Source: Micromonospora tulbaghiae
GTDB lineage: Bacteria > Actinomycetota > Actinomycetes > Mycobacteriales > Micromonosporaceae
Reading direction: 5' to 3'
Length of the DNA: 64,000 nt
Assembly: GCF_900091605.1 (NCBI RefSeq)
Contig: NZ_FMCQ01000006.1
Span: forward strand, 47,940 to 111,939
Position numbers and translations under genes: made by a program
Notes under the pieces: model-generated
The model's input: only the letters and a program-made list of their open reading frames with translations
Databases searched by the model: none
Told to the model about the DNA's origin: nothing
In this document: piece after piece, positions 32,083 through 41,023 of the stretch
How the letters are laid out: the number at the start of each line of letters is the position of its first letter
Position numbering within the stretch: position 1 is the stretch's first letter

Positions 32083-33339
32083 TCAGCTCACATTCACCGT
32101 GCCGTCCGGGGCGCGGACGCAGGAGACGGTACGGGCGCCGGTCGCCGCCGCCCCGGCCAGACACCGGCCGAGCACCTTGTGCCCGGCGGCGCTCGGGTGC
32201 CACGACTCCTGGCAGGTCTGGAAGTACGTGCCGCAGGCGTTGGCGATCCGCTGGATGTCGAGCTTGTCGTACCCGGAGAGGCTGGTGACGAACGTGCCGG
32301 TCGGGCCGTCCATCAGCCGGATCGGCGTGGCGAGGGCGTTGCCCGGGCTGCCGGTCGACTCGCAGAGCCGGGCGCCGTCGAACGCGCGCTGCACGTTCAG
32401 GTAGACCAGGTCGTCCTGCGGGAACTCGGCGGCGAGCGTGCCGCGTACCGAGCTGACGAGCGTGCCGAGCCCCTGCGAGAAGCGGTGTCCGGGCGCCAGG
32501 CTGGCCCGGTGGATCGGGCAGCCGGCCGCGTACCGCTCGGCGCCCAGTGCGCGGAACTTGTCCCGGGTGTCGTCGCGGCTGTCCTCGGTCCAGTAGCTCT
32601 GGTCCAGCTCGAACGGCAGCGGGTTGGTGTAGTCCTGGAAGACGACCCGGTGCTGGCCGTCGGCGTCGATCTCGTCCAGCGTGGACAGCAGCCGCCGCAG
32701 CGCCGTGGTGGTCTCCGCGGTGGCGGCGGTGAACTGCGCGGCCGTGCCCAGGTCGGCGTCGGTGCACGGCTTCTGCTCCACCGGCCCGCCCAGGTACGCC
32801 CAGAACTCCCACCAGCCGGTCCAGGCGTCGGCGATGAACCGGTTGGCGCACTTCTCCGCCACGCTGCCGAAGGTGAACGAGCTGTTGTTCGAGCCGAGGC
32901 CGACGAGCACCAGGTCGATGTCGTGGGTCCGGGCCACCGTCCGGAGCTGGTCGAGCTGGGCGGCCACCTGCCGTCCCTTGGCCCGCGTCGACGAGGCGTT
33001 CGCGATGTCGTACGGCTGGCCACCCGAGCAGGCCAGGTTGAACCGGGCGGAGATGCCCGGCAGGTTCGCCTGGAACAGCGAGGCGTTCGGCGAGCGGTGG
33101 CAGAAGTAGGCGTTGGCGTTGGCGGCGGACCAGCCGGGGAACCCCTGCGCCACCCCGTTGACGTCCACCACCGGCGCGTACGCTCCGGCGCCCTCACCGC
33201 TGATGAAGCTGTCTCCCAGCGCCACCGCGGCGGTGGGCAGCGCGGCGGCGGCCGGCCGGGCGGGCGCCGCGGCGGCGGGTAACGCCACCGTGGCGAACGC
33301 CAGCGCCGCCGCGAGCACGGAACGACGGAACACGGACAT
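32083..33339 (-). CDS. Secreted SGNH/GDSL-family hydrolase
   Basis: 418 aa. A signal peptide covers about residues 1-34. Block I GDSFISGEG (Ser44) and the C-terminal catalytic block SWHPSAAGHKVLG (with Asp replaced by Glu-Ser before Trp-His) mark the SGNH lipase/esterase fold; block III is GLGSNNSSF. At least eight cysteines in the mature protein suggest disulfides, as expected outside the cell. It probably hydrolyses an ester in the envelope or medium; the substrate is not known. GAGGGAGG precedes the ATG. Confidence 0.88.
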   Translation of the reverse strand: MSVFRRSVLAAALAFATVALPAAAAPARPAAAALPTAAVALGDSFISGEGAGAYAPVVDVNGVAQGFPGWSAANANAYFCHRSPNASLFQANLPGISARFNLACSGGQPYDIANASSTRAKGRQVAAQLDQLRTVARTHDIDLVLVGLGSNNSSFTFGSVAEKCANRFIADAWTGWWEFWAYLGGPVEQKPCTDADLGTAAQFTAATAETTTALRRLLSTLDEIDADGQHRVVFQDYTNPLPFELDQSYWTEDSRDDTRDKFRALGAERYAAGCPIHRASLAPGHRFSQGLGTLVSSVRGTLAAEFPQDDLVYLNVQRAFDGARLCESTGSPGNALATPIRLMDGPTGTFVTSLSGYDKLDIQRIANACGTYFQTCQESWHPSAAGHKVLGRCLAGAAATGARTVSCVRAPDGTVNVS

Positions 33340-33693
33340 GCCCGACCTCCCTCTTTCCCAGACATCGAAATGTGAAAGATTCTTCAGGGTGGCGATCAGA
33401 TCACGCGCGTGTGACGGGCGTCAATGCCTGGACATCGGCGATCCCTCGCCGGGGAAGACATCCGGTTCACCCGTCGTTGTGCCGCCTGGACACCCCGTCC
33501 GCCCGCCGGGCCGCCGTACGCGGCCCCGGCGGGCACCCGCACGTGAGGTCGATCGCGCAACGCACCGCACCGGTGCCGCCGACCTGTCAGGGCACCCGGC
33601 TAGGCTCGCTCCGGCGCGCCGCGCCCGGCGATCATCGTGGGGGAGTCACACGGTGAACGGCACCACACCGCCGAGACCTGGGAGTACGACCAG
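33340..33693. promoter_or_regulatory. Divergent intergenic region between SGNH hydrolase and parE-type genes
   Basis: This 354-base gap must hold promoters for both directions. A TAGGCT at 33601-33606 could be a -10 box for the topoisomerase gene, without a good -35. A stem-loop with arms GCCCGCCGGG (33501-33510) and its complement (33525-33534) lies in the middle. Nothing else is recognisable. Confidence 0.35.
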
Positions 33694-35751
33694 TTGACCG
33701 CACAGCCTGACACCCTCTACGGGGCCGACGACCTGACGCATCTGGAGGGCCTCGACGCCGTCCGCAAGCGCCCGGGCATGTACATCGGCTCGACCGACAG
33801 CCGTGGCGTGGGTCACCTCGTCAACGAGATCCTCGACAACTCGACCGACGAGGGTGTCGCCGGTCACGCCACCAGAGTCGACGTGATCCTGCACGCCGAC
33901 GGCTCGGTCCAGGTCGACGACGACGGCCGGGGCATCCCCACCGACGTGCACGCCAAGTCCGGCATCTCCGGCGTCGAGCTGGTGCTCACCCGCCTGCACG
34001 CGGGCGGCAAGTTCGGCGGCTCCGGCTACAAGACCTCCGGTGGCCTGCACGGCGTCGGCGCGTCGGCGGTCAACGCGCTGTCCCGCCGCTTCGACGTCAC
34101 CGTCCGGCGCGGCGGCAAGGTCCATGCCATGTCGTTCCGCCACGGCGCGCCGGGCGTCTTCGACGGCGACGGCCCGGACGCGCCGTTCACCCCCGGCCCC
34201 GGTCTTCAGATCGTCGGCGCGATGAAGCGCGGCCAGCGCACCGGCACCTCGATCCGCTGGTGGCACGACCCCCGCTACTTCGAGACCGGCGCCGCGCTCG
34301 ACACCGAGACGGTCCGGCTCAAGCTGCGCAACACCGCGTTCCTCGTCCCCGGCGTGGCCTACCGGCTGCGCGACGAGACCGGCGAGGAACCCGTCGAGGA
34401 GAGCTTCCACTTCCCCGACGGCCTCACCGACATGGTGGAGTTCCTCGCCCCGGCCGGCGACCGGGCGGTCTCCGGCACGCTGCTGGTCACCGGCGAGGGC
34501 ACCTACCGGGAGAACGCCGCCGACGCCAACGGCGTCATGCAGTCCAACGTGCAGCGCCGCGCCGAGGTCGAGGTGGCCTTCCGCTGGGGCACCGGCTACG
34601 AGCGCACAGTCGAGTGCTTCACCAACACCATCCGCAACGCCCACGGCGGCACCCACCGCAAGGGCTTCGAGCGGGCGCTGGCCCGCACGCTCGCCGAGGC
34701 CGCCCGCAACGCCCGTGGCCTGCTCAAGCCCAAGGAGGACGCGCCCACCCTGGACGACGTCCTGGAGGGCATGACCGCCGTGGTGCACGTGCGCATCCCC
34801 GAGCCGCAGTTCACCTCGCAGACCAAGGACGAGCTGTCCACCGCCGGCATCACCAAGGTGCTCCAGGGCCTGGTCGAGGCGCACCTCAAGAGCTGGCTGG
34901 ACGACCGCCGGACCAAGGCCGAGGCCCGTACGGTGCTCCAGAAGATCGTCGACGCGGCCCGCGTCCGGCTCACCCAGAAGCAGCAGAAGGACGCCGCCCG
35001 CCGCAAGACCGCGCTGGAGGGCGCGGCCATGCCGGCCAAGCTCGTCGACTGCCGGGCCACCGGCGTGGAGCGCAGCGAACTGTTCATCGTGGAGGGCGAC
35101 AGCGCGCTGGGCACGAGCCGCATGGCCCGCTCGTCGGAATACCAGGCGCTGCTGCCGATCCGCGGCAAGATCCTCAACGTGCAGAAGGCCAACCTCCAGC
35201 AGGTGCTGGACAACGCCGAGTGCGCCGCGATCGTGCAGGTGCTCGGTGCCGGCTCGGGCCGGACGTTCGACCTGTCCGCCCTGCGCTACGGCCGGGTGCT
35301 CATCATGGCCGACGCGGACGTCGACGGCGCGCACATCCGTACCCTGCTGATCACGCTGTTCGCCCGCTACATGCGGCCGCTGATCGAGGCCGGGCGGCTA
35401 TACGCGGCGATGCCGCCCCTGCACAAGATCACCACGAAGGGGCGCAACCCGCAGACCGTCTACACCTACACCCAGGCGGAGATGGAGGCGACCGTCCGCA
35501 AGCTGGAAAAGGCCGGCAAGCAGATCGTCACGCCGATCCCGCGTTTCAAGGGCCTCGGTGAGATGGACGCCGACGAGCTGTGGGAGACCACCATGAACCC
35601 GGCCACCCGGGCGGTCCGCCGGATCACGCTCGACGACGTCGAGGCCGCCGAGCGGATCCTCGAACTGCTCATGGGGGAGAAGGTCGAGCCCCGCCGCAAC
35701 TGGCTGATCGACTCCGCCGACCGGGTCGACCGCGACGCCATCGACGCCTGA
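33694..35751 (+). CDS. parE: DNA topoisomerase IV subunit B (ParE/GyrB-type)
   Basis: 685 aa with the chosen start. The GHKL ATPase motifs are EILDNSTDEG at 45-54, DDDGRGIP at 75-82, and GGLHGVGASAVNALS. The TOPRIM domain has EGDSA at about 467-471 and DADVDGAHI at about 539. With ParC it forms an ATP-driven type IIA topoisomerase that decatenates chromosomes. Actinobacterial ParE is close to GyrB, and a gyrA/gyrB pair is expected elsewhere. The TTG at 33694 was chosen because GGGAG lies 9 bases upstream and the homologous sequence begins there; a GTG at 33637 is the alternative. Confidence 0.88.
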   Translation: MTAQPDTLYGADDLTHLEGLDAVRKRPGMYIGSTDSRGVGHLVNEILDNSTDEGVAGHATRVDVILHADGSVQVDDDGRGIPTDVHAKSGISGVELVLTRLHAGGKFGGSGYKTSGGLHGVGASAVNALSRRFDVTVRRGGKVHAMSFRHGAPGVFDGDGPDAPFTPGPGLQIVGAMKRGQRTGTSIRWWHDPRYFETGAALDTETVRLKLRNTAFLVPGVAYRLRDETGEEPVEESFHFPDGLTDMVEFLAPAGDRAVSGTLLVTGEGTYRENAADANGVMQSNVQRRAEVEVAFRWGTGYERTVECFTNTIRNAHGGTHRKGFERALARTLAEAARNARGLLKPKEDAPTLDDVLEGMTAVVHVRIPEPQFTSQTKDELSTAGITKVLQGLVEAHLKSWLDDRRTKAEARTVLQKIVDAARVRLTQKQQKDAARRKTALEGAAMPAKLVDCRATGVERSELFIVEGDSALGTSRMARSSEYQALLPIRGKILNVQKANLQQVLDNAECAAIVQVLGAGSGRTFDLSALRYGRVLIMADADVDGAHIRTLLITLFARYMRPLIEAGRLYAAMPPLHKITTKGRNPQTVYTYTQAEMEATVRKLEKAGKQIVTPIPRFKGLGEMDADELWETTMNPATRAVRRITLDDVEAAERILELLMGEKVEPRRNWLIDSADRVDRDAIDA

Positions 35752-35785
35752 CCAACGGGTTCGTCTCGGAAGGAAACCGCACACC

Positions 35786-38275
35786 ATGGCACGCCGCAAG
35801 GACGACCGCGCGAAGGCGGACCTGGCCGCCTTCGACCAGGCCGGCGCCCGCGTCTTCGACAACCCGCTGGTCACCGAGGTCTCGGACTCCTACCTGGAGT
35901 ACGCGTTCTCGGTCATCCACTCCCGCGCCCTGCCCGACGCGCGCGACGGGCTCAAGCCGGTGCACCGGCGCATCCTCTGGTCCATGCACGAGCAGGGCCA
36001 CCGCCCGGACCGCGGCCACGTCAAGAGCGCCCGGATCGTCGGCGACGTGATGGGCAAGTACCACCCGCACGGCGACACCGCGATCTACGACGCGATGGTG
36101 CGGCTGGCGCAGGACTTCTCGCTCAACGTCCCGCTCATCGACGGGCACGGCAACTTCGGCAGTCCGGACGACGGCCCGGCCGCGGCCCGCTACACCGAGG
36201 CCCGGATGTCCCGGGAGGCGATGCTGCTCACCGGCGAGCTGGGTGAGGACACCGTCGACGTCGAGCCGAACTACGACGGCTCGCTGACCCAGCCCACGGT
36301 GCTGCCGGCGGCGTTCCCGAACCTGCTGGTCAACGGCGCTTCCGGGATCGCGGTCGGCATGGCCACCAACATGATCCCGCACAACCTCGGCGAGGTGGTT
36401 CAGGCCGCCCGGTGGCTGATCAACCACCCGGACGCCACACTCGACAGACTCATGGAGTTCGTGCCCGGCCCCGACCTGCCGACCGGCGGGCTGCTGCTCG
36501 GCCTGGACGAGGTGCGCCGCGCGTACGAGACCGGGCGCGGCGTGGTGCGCATGCGCGGCCGGGTGGAGATCGGCCCGCTGGAGGGCAGCCGCGGCCGGCA
36601 GGCCATCACCGTCACCGAGCTGCCGTACGGCGTCGGCGCCGAGAAGGTCATCGCGGCCATCACCAACGAGGTCAACAAGACCAAGCGGCTCACCGGCATC
36701 GCCGACGTCAAGGACCTCACCGACCGGGAGAACGGCACCCGCCTCGTGGTGGAGTGCAAGGTCGGCGTGAACCCGCAGGCGCTGCTGGCCGACCTCTACC
36801 GGCTCACCCCGCTGGAGCAGTCCTTCGGCGTGAACAACCTGGTGCTCGTCGACGGCCAGCCCCGCACGCTCGGGCTCAAGGAACTGCTCGACGTGTTCCT
36901 GGCACACCGGTACGAGGTGGTGACCCGGCGCAGCGCGTACCGCAAGCGCAAGCGGGAGGAGCGCCTGCACCTGGTCGACGGACTGCTGATCGCCCTGCTC
37001 GACATCGACCGGGTGGTCAAGCTGATCCGGGCCAGCGAGGACGCCCAGGCCGCAAAGGACGGCCTGATGCAGAAGTTCAAGCTCTCCGAGATCCAGGCGG
37101 CCTACATCCTGGACACTCCGCTGCGCCGGCTGACCAGGTACGACCGGCTGGAGCTGGAGGCCGAGCAGGAGAAGCTGCGCGGTGAGATCGCCGAGCTGTC
37201 GAAGATCCTGGACGATGAGAAGGTACTGCGGAAGGTGGTCTCCGACGAGCTGGCCGCCGTGGTCAAGCAGTTCGGCGCGCCGCGGCGTACCACGCTCGTC
37301 GACGGCGACCTCAAGGAGGTGCTCGCCGCCTCGGTGCCCGCCGGTCCGCTGGAGGTCGCCGACGACCCGTGCCAGGTGATCCTCTCCGCCACCGGGCTGG
37401 TCGCGCGGACCGCGGCCGAGTCGGAGGAGGCCGCCGAGGCGCGCCGGCGCAGCGGCCGGGTCAAGCACGACGCGGTACGCGCGATCGTGCACTCCACCGC
37501 CCGCGGCCGGGTGCTGCTGGTGACCAGCGCCGGCCGCGCGTTCAAGATCGACGTGTTGCCGTTGCCGGTGCTGCCCGAGCAGTCCGGCACGGTGTCGCTG
37601 CGCGGCGGCATGTCGGCGGCGGAACTGGTGCCGCTGGAGCCGGGCGAGACGGTGGTCGGGCTGGCTCCGCTGGGGCCGTCCGCGCAGGGGTCGCCCGGTC
37701 TTGCCCTCGGTACCCGGGCGGGCGTGGTGAAGGTGTGCGCCCCGGACTGGCCGGTCCGCTCCGACGAGTTCGAGGTGATCTCGCTGCGCGACGGCGACGA
37801 GGTGGTCGGCGCGACCTGGCTGACCGACGGCGCCGAGACGCTGGCGTTCGTCTCCTCGGAGGCGTCGCTGCTGCGCTTCGCCGCGACCGTCGTGCGACCG
37901 CAAGGACTCAAGGGCGGCGGCATGTCCGGCATCAACCTGCCCGACGGGGCGCGGGCGGTCTTCTTCGGCGCGATCCGCACCGACGACGCGAAGCACGGTG
38001 AGCCGATGGTGGTCACCTCGACCGGCGCCACTGTGAAGGTGACGCCGTTCAAGGCGTACCCGGCGAAGGGCAGGGCGACCGGCGGCGTGCGCGCGCAGCG
38101 GTTCCTCAAGGGCGAGGTGGAGCTGTCGGTGGCCTGGATCGGCCCGCGGCCGGTGGGCGCGACCGCCACCGGCGACCCGGTGGACCTGCCCCCGGCCGAT
38201 CCGCGCCGAGACGGCTCCGGTTTCGCCGTGATGCTCGGCCCCACCGTCGTAGGCCACCACATCGACCGCGACTGA
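35786..38275 (+). CDS. parC: DNA topoisomerase IV subunit A (ParC/GyrA-type)
   Basis: 829 aa. The winged-helix active site has RYTEARM with catalytic Tyr136. The quinolone-determining region reads [17 protein letters not shown], with Thr98 and Asp102 at the positions of E. coli GyrA Ser83 and Asp87. The C-terminal third is a beta-pinwheel with repeats such as [15 protein letters not shown] and GVVKVCAP. No perfect GyrA box (QRRGGKG) is visible, favouring ParC over GyrA. It starts 34 bases after parE, so the two form an operon. AAGGA precedes the ATG. Confidence 0.92.
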   Translation: MARRKDDRAKADLAAFDQAGARVFDNPLVTEVSDSYLEYAFSVIHSRALPDARDGLKPVHRRILWSMHEQGHRPDRGHVKSARIVGDVMGKYHPHGDTAIYDAMVRLAQDFSLNVPLIDGHGNFGSPDDGPAAARYTEARMSREAMLLTGELGEDTVDVEPNYDGSLTQPTVLPAAFPNLLVNGASGIAVGMATNMIPHNLGEVVQAARWLINHPDATLDRLMEFVPGPDLPTGGLLLGLDEVRRAYETGRGVVRMRGRVEIGPLEGSRGRQAITVTELPYGVGAEKVIAAITNEVNKTKRLTGIADVKDLTDRENGTRLVVECKVGVNPQALLADLYRLTPLEQSFGVNNLVLVDGQPRTLGLKELLDVFLAHRYEVVTRRSAYRKRKREERLHLVDGLLIALLDIDRVVKLIRASEDAQAAKDGLMQKFKLSEIQAAYILDTPLRRLTRYDRLELEAEQEKLRGEIAELSKILDDEKVLRKVVSDELAAVVKQFGAPRRTTLVDGDLKEVLAASVPAGPLEVADDPCQVILSATGLVARTAAESEEAAEARRRSGRVKHDAVRAIVHSTARGRVLLVTSAGRAFKIDVLPLPVLPEQSGTVSLRGGMSAAELVPLEPGETVVGLAPLGPSAQGSPGLALGTRAGVVKVCAPDWPVRSDEFEVISLRDGDEVVGATWLTDGAETLAFVSSEASLLRFAATVVRPQGLKGGGMSGINLPDGARAVFFGAIRTDDAKHGEPMVVTSTGATVKVTPFKAYPAKGRATGGVRAQRFLKGEVELSVAWIGPRPVGATATGDPVDLPPADPRRDGSGFAVMLGPTVVGHHIDRD

Positions 38276-38338
38276 CAACCGGCTGGGGAGCGGGCGGCGG
38301 TAGACCGCCCCCTCCCGCCTGCCCGCCCCCCGACACGT

Positions 38339-38394
38339 TGATCAAGGAGTTTGCGGACTTCTCGCGCCTCTTCAGACCCCAAACTCCTTGATCA
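38339..38394. repeat. GATC-headed interrupted palindrome (copy C)
   Basis: Perfect 15-base arms TGATCAAGGAGTTTG (38339-38353) and complement (38380-38394) with a 26-base loop. It lies 64 bases past the parC stop, the first of four in the 637-base gap (38276-38912) before the convergent permease gene. No open reading frame with coding character was found in that gap. Confidence 0.75.
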
Positions 38395-38480
38395 CGAGGT
38401 GAGCGCGTCAGCGGACCGGGCACCCGGAGCTGCTGACAGGATCCGTGCGCTCGTGTGCCCGTCTACCCCCTGTCGCGCGT

Positions 38481-38537
38481 TGATCAAGGAGTTAGCGGCC
38501 TTTTCGCGCCCTCCGCAGGCCCTAAACTCCTTGATCA
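38481..38537. repeat. GATC-headed interrupted palindrome (copy D)
   Basis: Arms TGATCAAGGAGTT (38481-38493) and complement (38525-38537), perfect over 13 bases, with GGCC/GGCC pairing further in. Nearly the same arm sequence as copies B and C but a different loop. Confidence 0.72.
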
Positions 38538-38625
38538 CCGCGCCAGGGGCACCCCGGGGGCAGGGCTGCCTGCGGTTGCTGGGGCACATTCCGGGCTTTT
38601 GGGCAGACCCGCACGGCCCTGCACG

Positions 38626-38686
38626 GTCGATCATGAGGTTAGCGGCGACAAAACGGACACCGAACGCCGTCAACCTCATGATCGAC
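38626..38686. repeat. GATC-headed interrupted palindrome (copy E)
   Basis: Perfect 15-base arms GTCGATCATGAGGTT (38626-38640) and complement (38672-38686), with the inner CGGCG/CGCCG also paired. Compared with copy C the arm has changed from AAGGAG to ATGAGG, and the opposite arm has changed to match. Confidence 0.75.
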
Positions 38687-38742
38687 GCAGTTGGGCGGGG
38701 CTGGCCCTGGCGGCGAGAGCGTCGCGCCGCTGGGCCCACCGC

Positions 38743-38799
38743 GATCTTGCAGTTCGGGCCTTTGGGGTGTCCCGCTCACGTGGGCCCGCACGATCGCGC
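38743..38799. repeat. Degenerate GATC palindrome (half-copy)
   Basis: GATCTTGCAGTT (about 38743-38754) equals the left arm of the 46.6-kb copy, but the expected right arm is absent. Only short outer (GCGATC/GATCGC) and inner (GGGCC/GGCCC) pairings remain. It may be a decaying member of the same family. Confidence 0.4.
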
Positions 38800-38811
38800 C
38801 CCCTGAGCCAC

Positions 38812-38872
38812 GTTGATCATGAAGTTAGCGGGCATGAATCGGACAATTTGTGCCGCTAACTTCATGATCAAC
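38812..38872. repeat. GATC-headed interrupted palindrome (copy F)
   Basis: The best copy: 20-base perfect arms GTTGATCATGAAGTTAGCGG (38812-38831) and complement (38853-38872) with a 21-base loop. It ends 40 bases before the stop of the convergent NCS2 permease gene. Confidence 0.8.
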
Positions 38873-38912
38873 AGGGCGGGGCGGGGCCTGGCGGGTCCGA
38901 GGGGCGGTGGGG

Positions 38913-40253
38913 TCAGAGTTCGGGGGTGGGGGACTGGCGGGACTCGGGGGTCGTGCCGCGTAGGCGGGCGATCAGGCGCATGCCGTGGTAGATGACCAGG
39001 GCGGCGGCGGTGCCCAGGGCGATGCCGTTGAACGACAGGTCGCCCGCGGTCAGCGTGTAGTTGGCGGCGCCGATGATCACCGCTACCGCGGCGGTGAACA
39101 GGTTGATCGGGTCGTGGAAGTCGACCCGGCTCTCGATCCAGATCCGGGCGCCCAGGATGGCGATCAGGCCGTACAGGGCGGTCGTGGCGCCACCGAGCAC
39201 GCCGGCCGGGACGGTCAGGATCAGCGCGCCGAACTTCGGGCAGAGCCCGAGCAGGATCGCCGTGCCGCCGGCCACCCAGTACGCGGCGGTGGAGTAGACG
39301 CGGGTCGCCGCCATCACGCCGATGTTCTCCGCGTACGTGGTGGTGCCGGAACCGCCGCCGGAGCCGGCCAGCACTGTGGCGACGCCGTCGCCGAGCAGCG
39401 CCCGGCCCATGTCGCGGTCCAGGTTGCGGCCGGTCATCGCGGCGACCGCCTTGACGTGCCCGGCGTTCTCCGCGATCAGCACCAGGATCACCGGGATGAC
39501 CAGCACGACGGCGCGCGCGTCGAAGCTCGGCGTGTGGAACTCGGGGAAGCCGACCCAGGCCGCCTGGCGCAGGCCGCTGACCGCCTGCTGGTCGAGGTTG
39601 CCGGTCAGCGCGGCGAGCACCCAGCCGACCACCACGCCGATGAGGATCGACAGACGCGCCACGAAGCCGCGGAAGAGCACAGTGGTGAGCAGGATCGCGA
39701 CGAGCGTGACCACGGCGATCAGCGGCTGGGCCTTCACGCCGGTGCCGGAGCCGTCGCCGTCCCAGGCCACCGGCGCGAGGTTGAGGCCGATCAGCATGAC
39801 GATCGCGCCGGTGACCACCGGCGGCATCAGCGCGTCGATCCAGCGGGAACCGGCCACCTGCACCACCACGCCGACGATCGCGAGCGCGACACCCGCGACG
39901 ACGATGCCGCCGAGGGCCGCGCCGATGCCGCCGTCGGTCTTCGCGGCCAGCACCGGCGCGATGAACGCGAACGACGAGCCGAGGTACGAGGGCAGCCGGT
40001 TGCCGGTGATCAGCAGGAACAGCAGCGTGCCGAGCCCGGAGAACAACAGCGTCGTGGCGGGCGGGAACCCGGTGATCAGCGGGACGGTGAAGGTGGCGCC
40101 GAACATGGCGACCACGTGCTGCACGCCCACGCCGACGGTGCGCGGCCAGGAGAGCCGTTCGTCCGGCTGGACCACGTCGCCGGGGCGTACCTGGCGGCCG
40201 TCGCCGTGCACGGTCCACGGGGACCAGCGGGAGGAGGTGGGGGACTGGGTCAT
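38913..40253 (-). CDS. NCS2-family uracil/xanthine permease
   Basis: 446 aa with about 12-14 transmembrane segments. It follows the NCS2 layout: QHVVAMFGATFTVPLITGFPP near the start, GLGTLLFLLITGNRLPSYLGSSFAF, and the signature-like region IAENAGHVKAVAAMTGRNLD at about 265-284. UraA-type members import uracil with protons, while XanQ/UacT relatives carry xanthine or urate; the substrate cannot be fixed from sequence alone, although the overall pattern is nearest UraA. The ATG at 40253 follows GAAGGGCGG. It stands alone. Confidence 0.9.
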   Translation of the reverse strand: MTQSPTSSRWSPWTVHGDGRQVRPGDVVQPDERLSWPRTVGVGVQHVVAMFGATFTVPLITGFPPATTLLFSGLGTLLFLLITGNRLPSYLGSSFAFIAPVLAAKTDGGIGAALGGIVVAGVALAIVGVVVQVAGSRWIDALMPPVVTGAIVMLIGLNLAPVAWDGDGSGTGVKAQPLIAVVTLVAILLTTVLFRGFVARLSILIGVVVGWVLAALTGNLDQQAVSGLRQAAWVGFPEFHTPSFDARAVVLVIPVILVLIAENAGHVKAVAAMTGRNLDRDMGRALLGDGVATVLAGSGGGSGTTTYAENIGVMAATRVYSTAAYWVAGGTAILLGLCPKFGALILTVPAGVLGGATTALYGLIAILGARIWIESRVDFHDPINLFTAAVAVIIGAANYTLTAGDLSFNGIALGTAAALVIYHGMRLIARLRGTTPESRQSPTPEL

Positions 40254-40347
40254 GGCCGCCCTTCGCGTCATCGGGTGACGGGGGCGTGATCGACCCTGGG
40301 GGTTGTTTCTAGCACGTGCCCTGCCCGGATGTGGGCCCGGCCCGGGC

Positions 40348-40983
40348 TCAGGCGACGCCGGTGGGACGGAACTGGACGCTGACCCGGGGGCCGACCGGGC
40401 GGGTGGTCTTCGGCACGGCGTGCTCCCAGGTGCGCTGGCAGGAGCCGCCCATGACCACGAGGTCGCCGTGGCCGAGCGGGAACCGAAGGCTGCCGCCGCC
40501 TCCGCCGCGGGGGCGCAGCAGCAGCGCGCGGGGGGAGCCGAACGAGACGATCGCGACCATCGTGTCGGTGTGCGCGGAGCGGCCCAGGGTGTCGCCGTGC
40601 CAGGCCACGCTGTCGCGTCCGTCGCGGTAGAGGCACATGCCGGCGGTGACGAACGGCTCGCCCAGCTCGGACGCGTAGTGCCGGGTGAGCGCGTCCCGGG
40701 CCGCGCTGAGCACCGGGTGCGGCAGCGGCCGGCCGGCGGCGTACCAGCAGAGCAGCCGGGGCACGTCGACCTCGGCGTCGTACATGGTGCGGCGCTCGGC
40801 CCGCCAGGGCACGTCGTGGCGCAGCGTGTCGAGCACCTCGTCGGAGCCGCGTACCCAGCCGGGCAGGTGGTCGACCCAGGCGCCCCGGCTCAGCTCGTGC
40901 CGGCGCAGTCGACCGGCGAGCGGGCCCAGGGTCGGGCCCTGCTCGGCCAGGTCGAGCATCGAGGGCTGGTACGCGTCGGACAC
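40348..40983 (-). CDS. alkB: AlkB-like 2-oxoglutarate/Fe(II) dioxygenase, DNA alkylation repair
   Basis: 211 aa. The iron ligands are WHGD (about 127-130) and the distal His in WEHAVPK, followed by the 2-oxoglutarate arginines in RVSVQFR. The N-terminal lid includes the RRTMYDAEVDVPRL block typical of the AlkB family. AlkB enzymes remove methyl groups from 1-methyladenine and 3-methylcytosine by oxidation. The start is a GTG. It is flanked by a permease gene and a pyruvyl transferase gene on the same strand, with 94 and 40 bases between. Confidence 0.9.
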   Translation of the reverse strand: MSDAYQPSMLDLAEQGPTLGPLAGRLRRHELSRGAWVDHLPGWVRGSDEVLDTLRHDVPWRAERRTMYDAEVDVPRLLCWYAAGRPLPHPVLSAARDALTRHYASELGEPFVTAGMCLYRDGRDSVAWHGDTLGRSAHTDTMVAIVSFGSPRALLLRPRGGGGGSLRFPLGHGDLVVMGGSCQRTWEHAVPKTTRPVGPRVSVQFRPTGVA

Positions 40984-41023
40984 GCAGCCGATCGTACCGC
41001 GCTCTCGAACAGGCGTACGACGG

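Noticed and set aside
33637-33693. GTG at 33637 as the parE start
   Set aside because: No ribosome binding site is present and the 19 extra residues do not look like the ParE N-terminus; the later TTG has GGGAG. Not excluded.
35669-38278. 869-codon minus-strand open frame over parC
   Set aside because: Shadow frame of the topoisomerase gene; low-complexity translation with no motifs.
38276-38912. Small genes or a CRISPR array in the parC downstream gap
   Set aside because: The repeats are inverted pairs with differing arms, not direct repeats with unique spacers, and the short frames there have no coding character.
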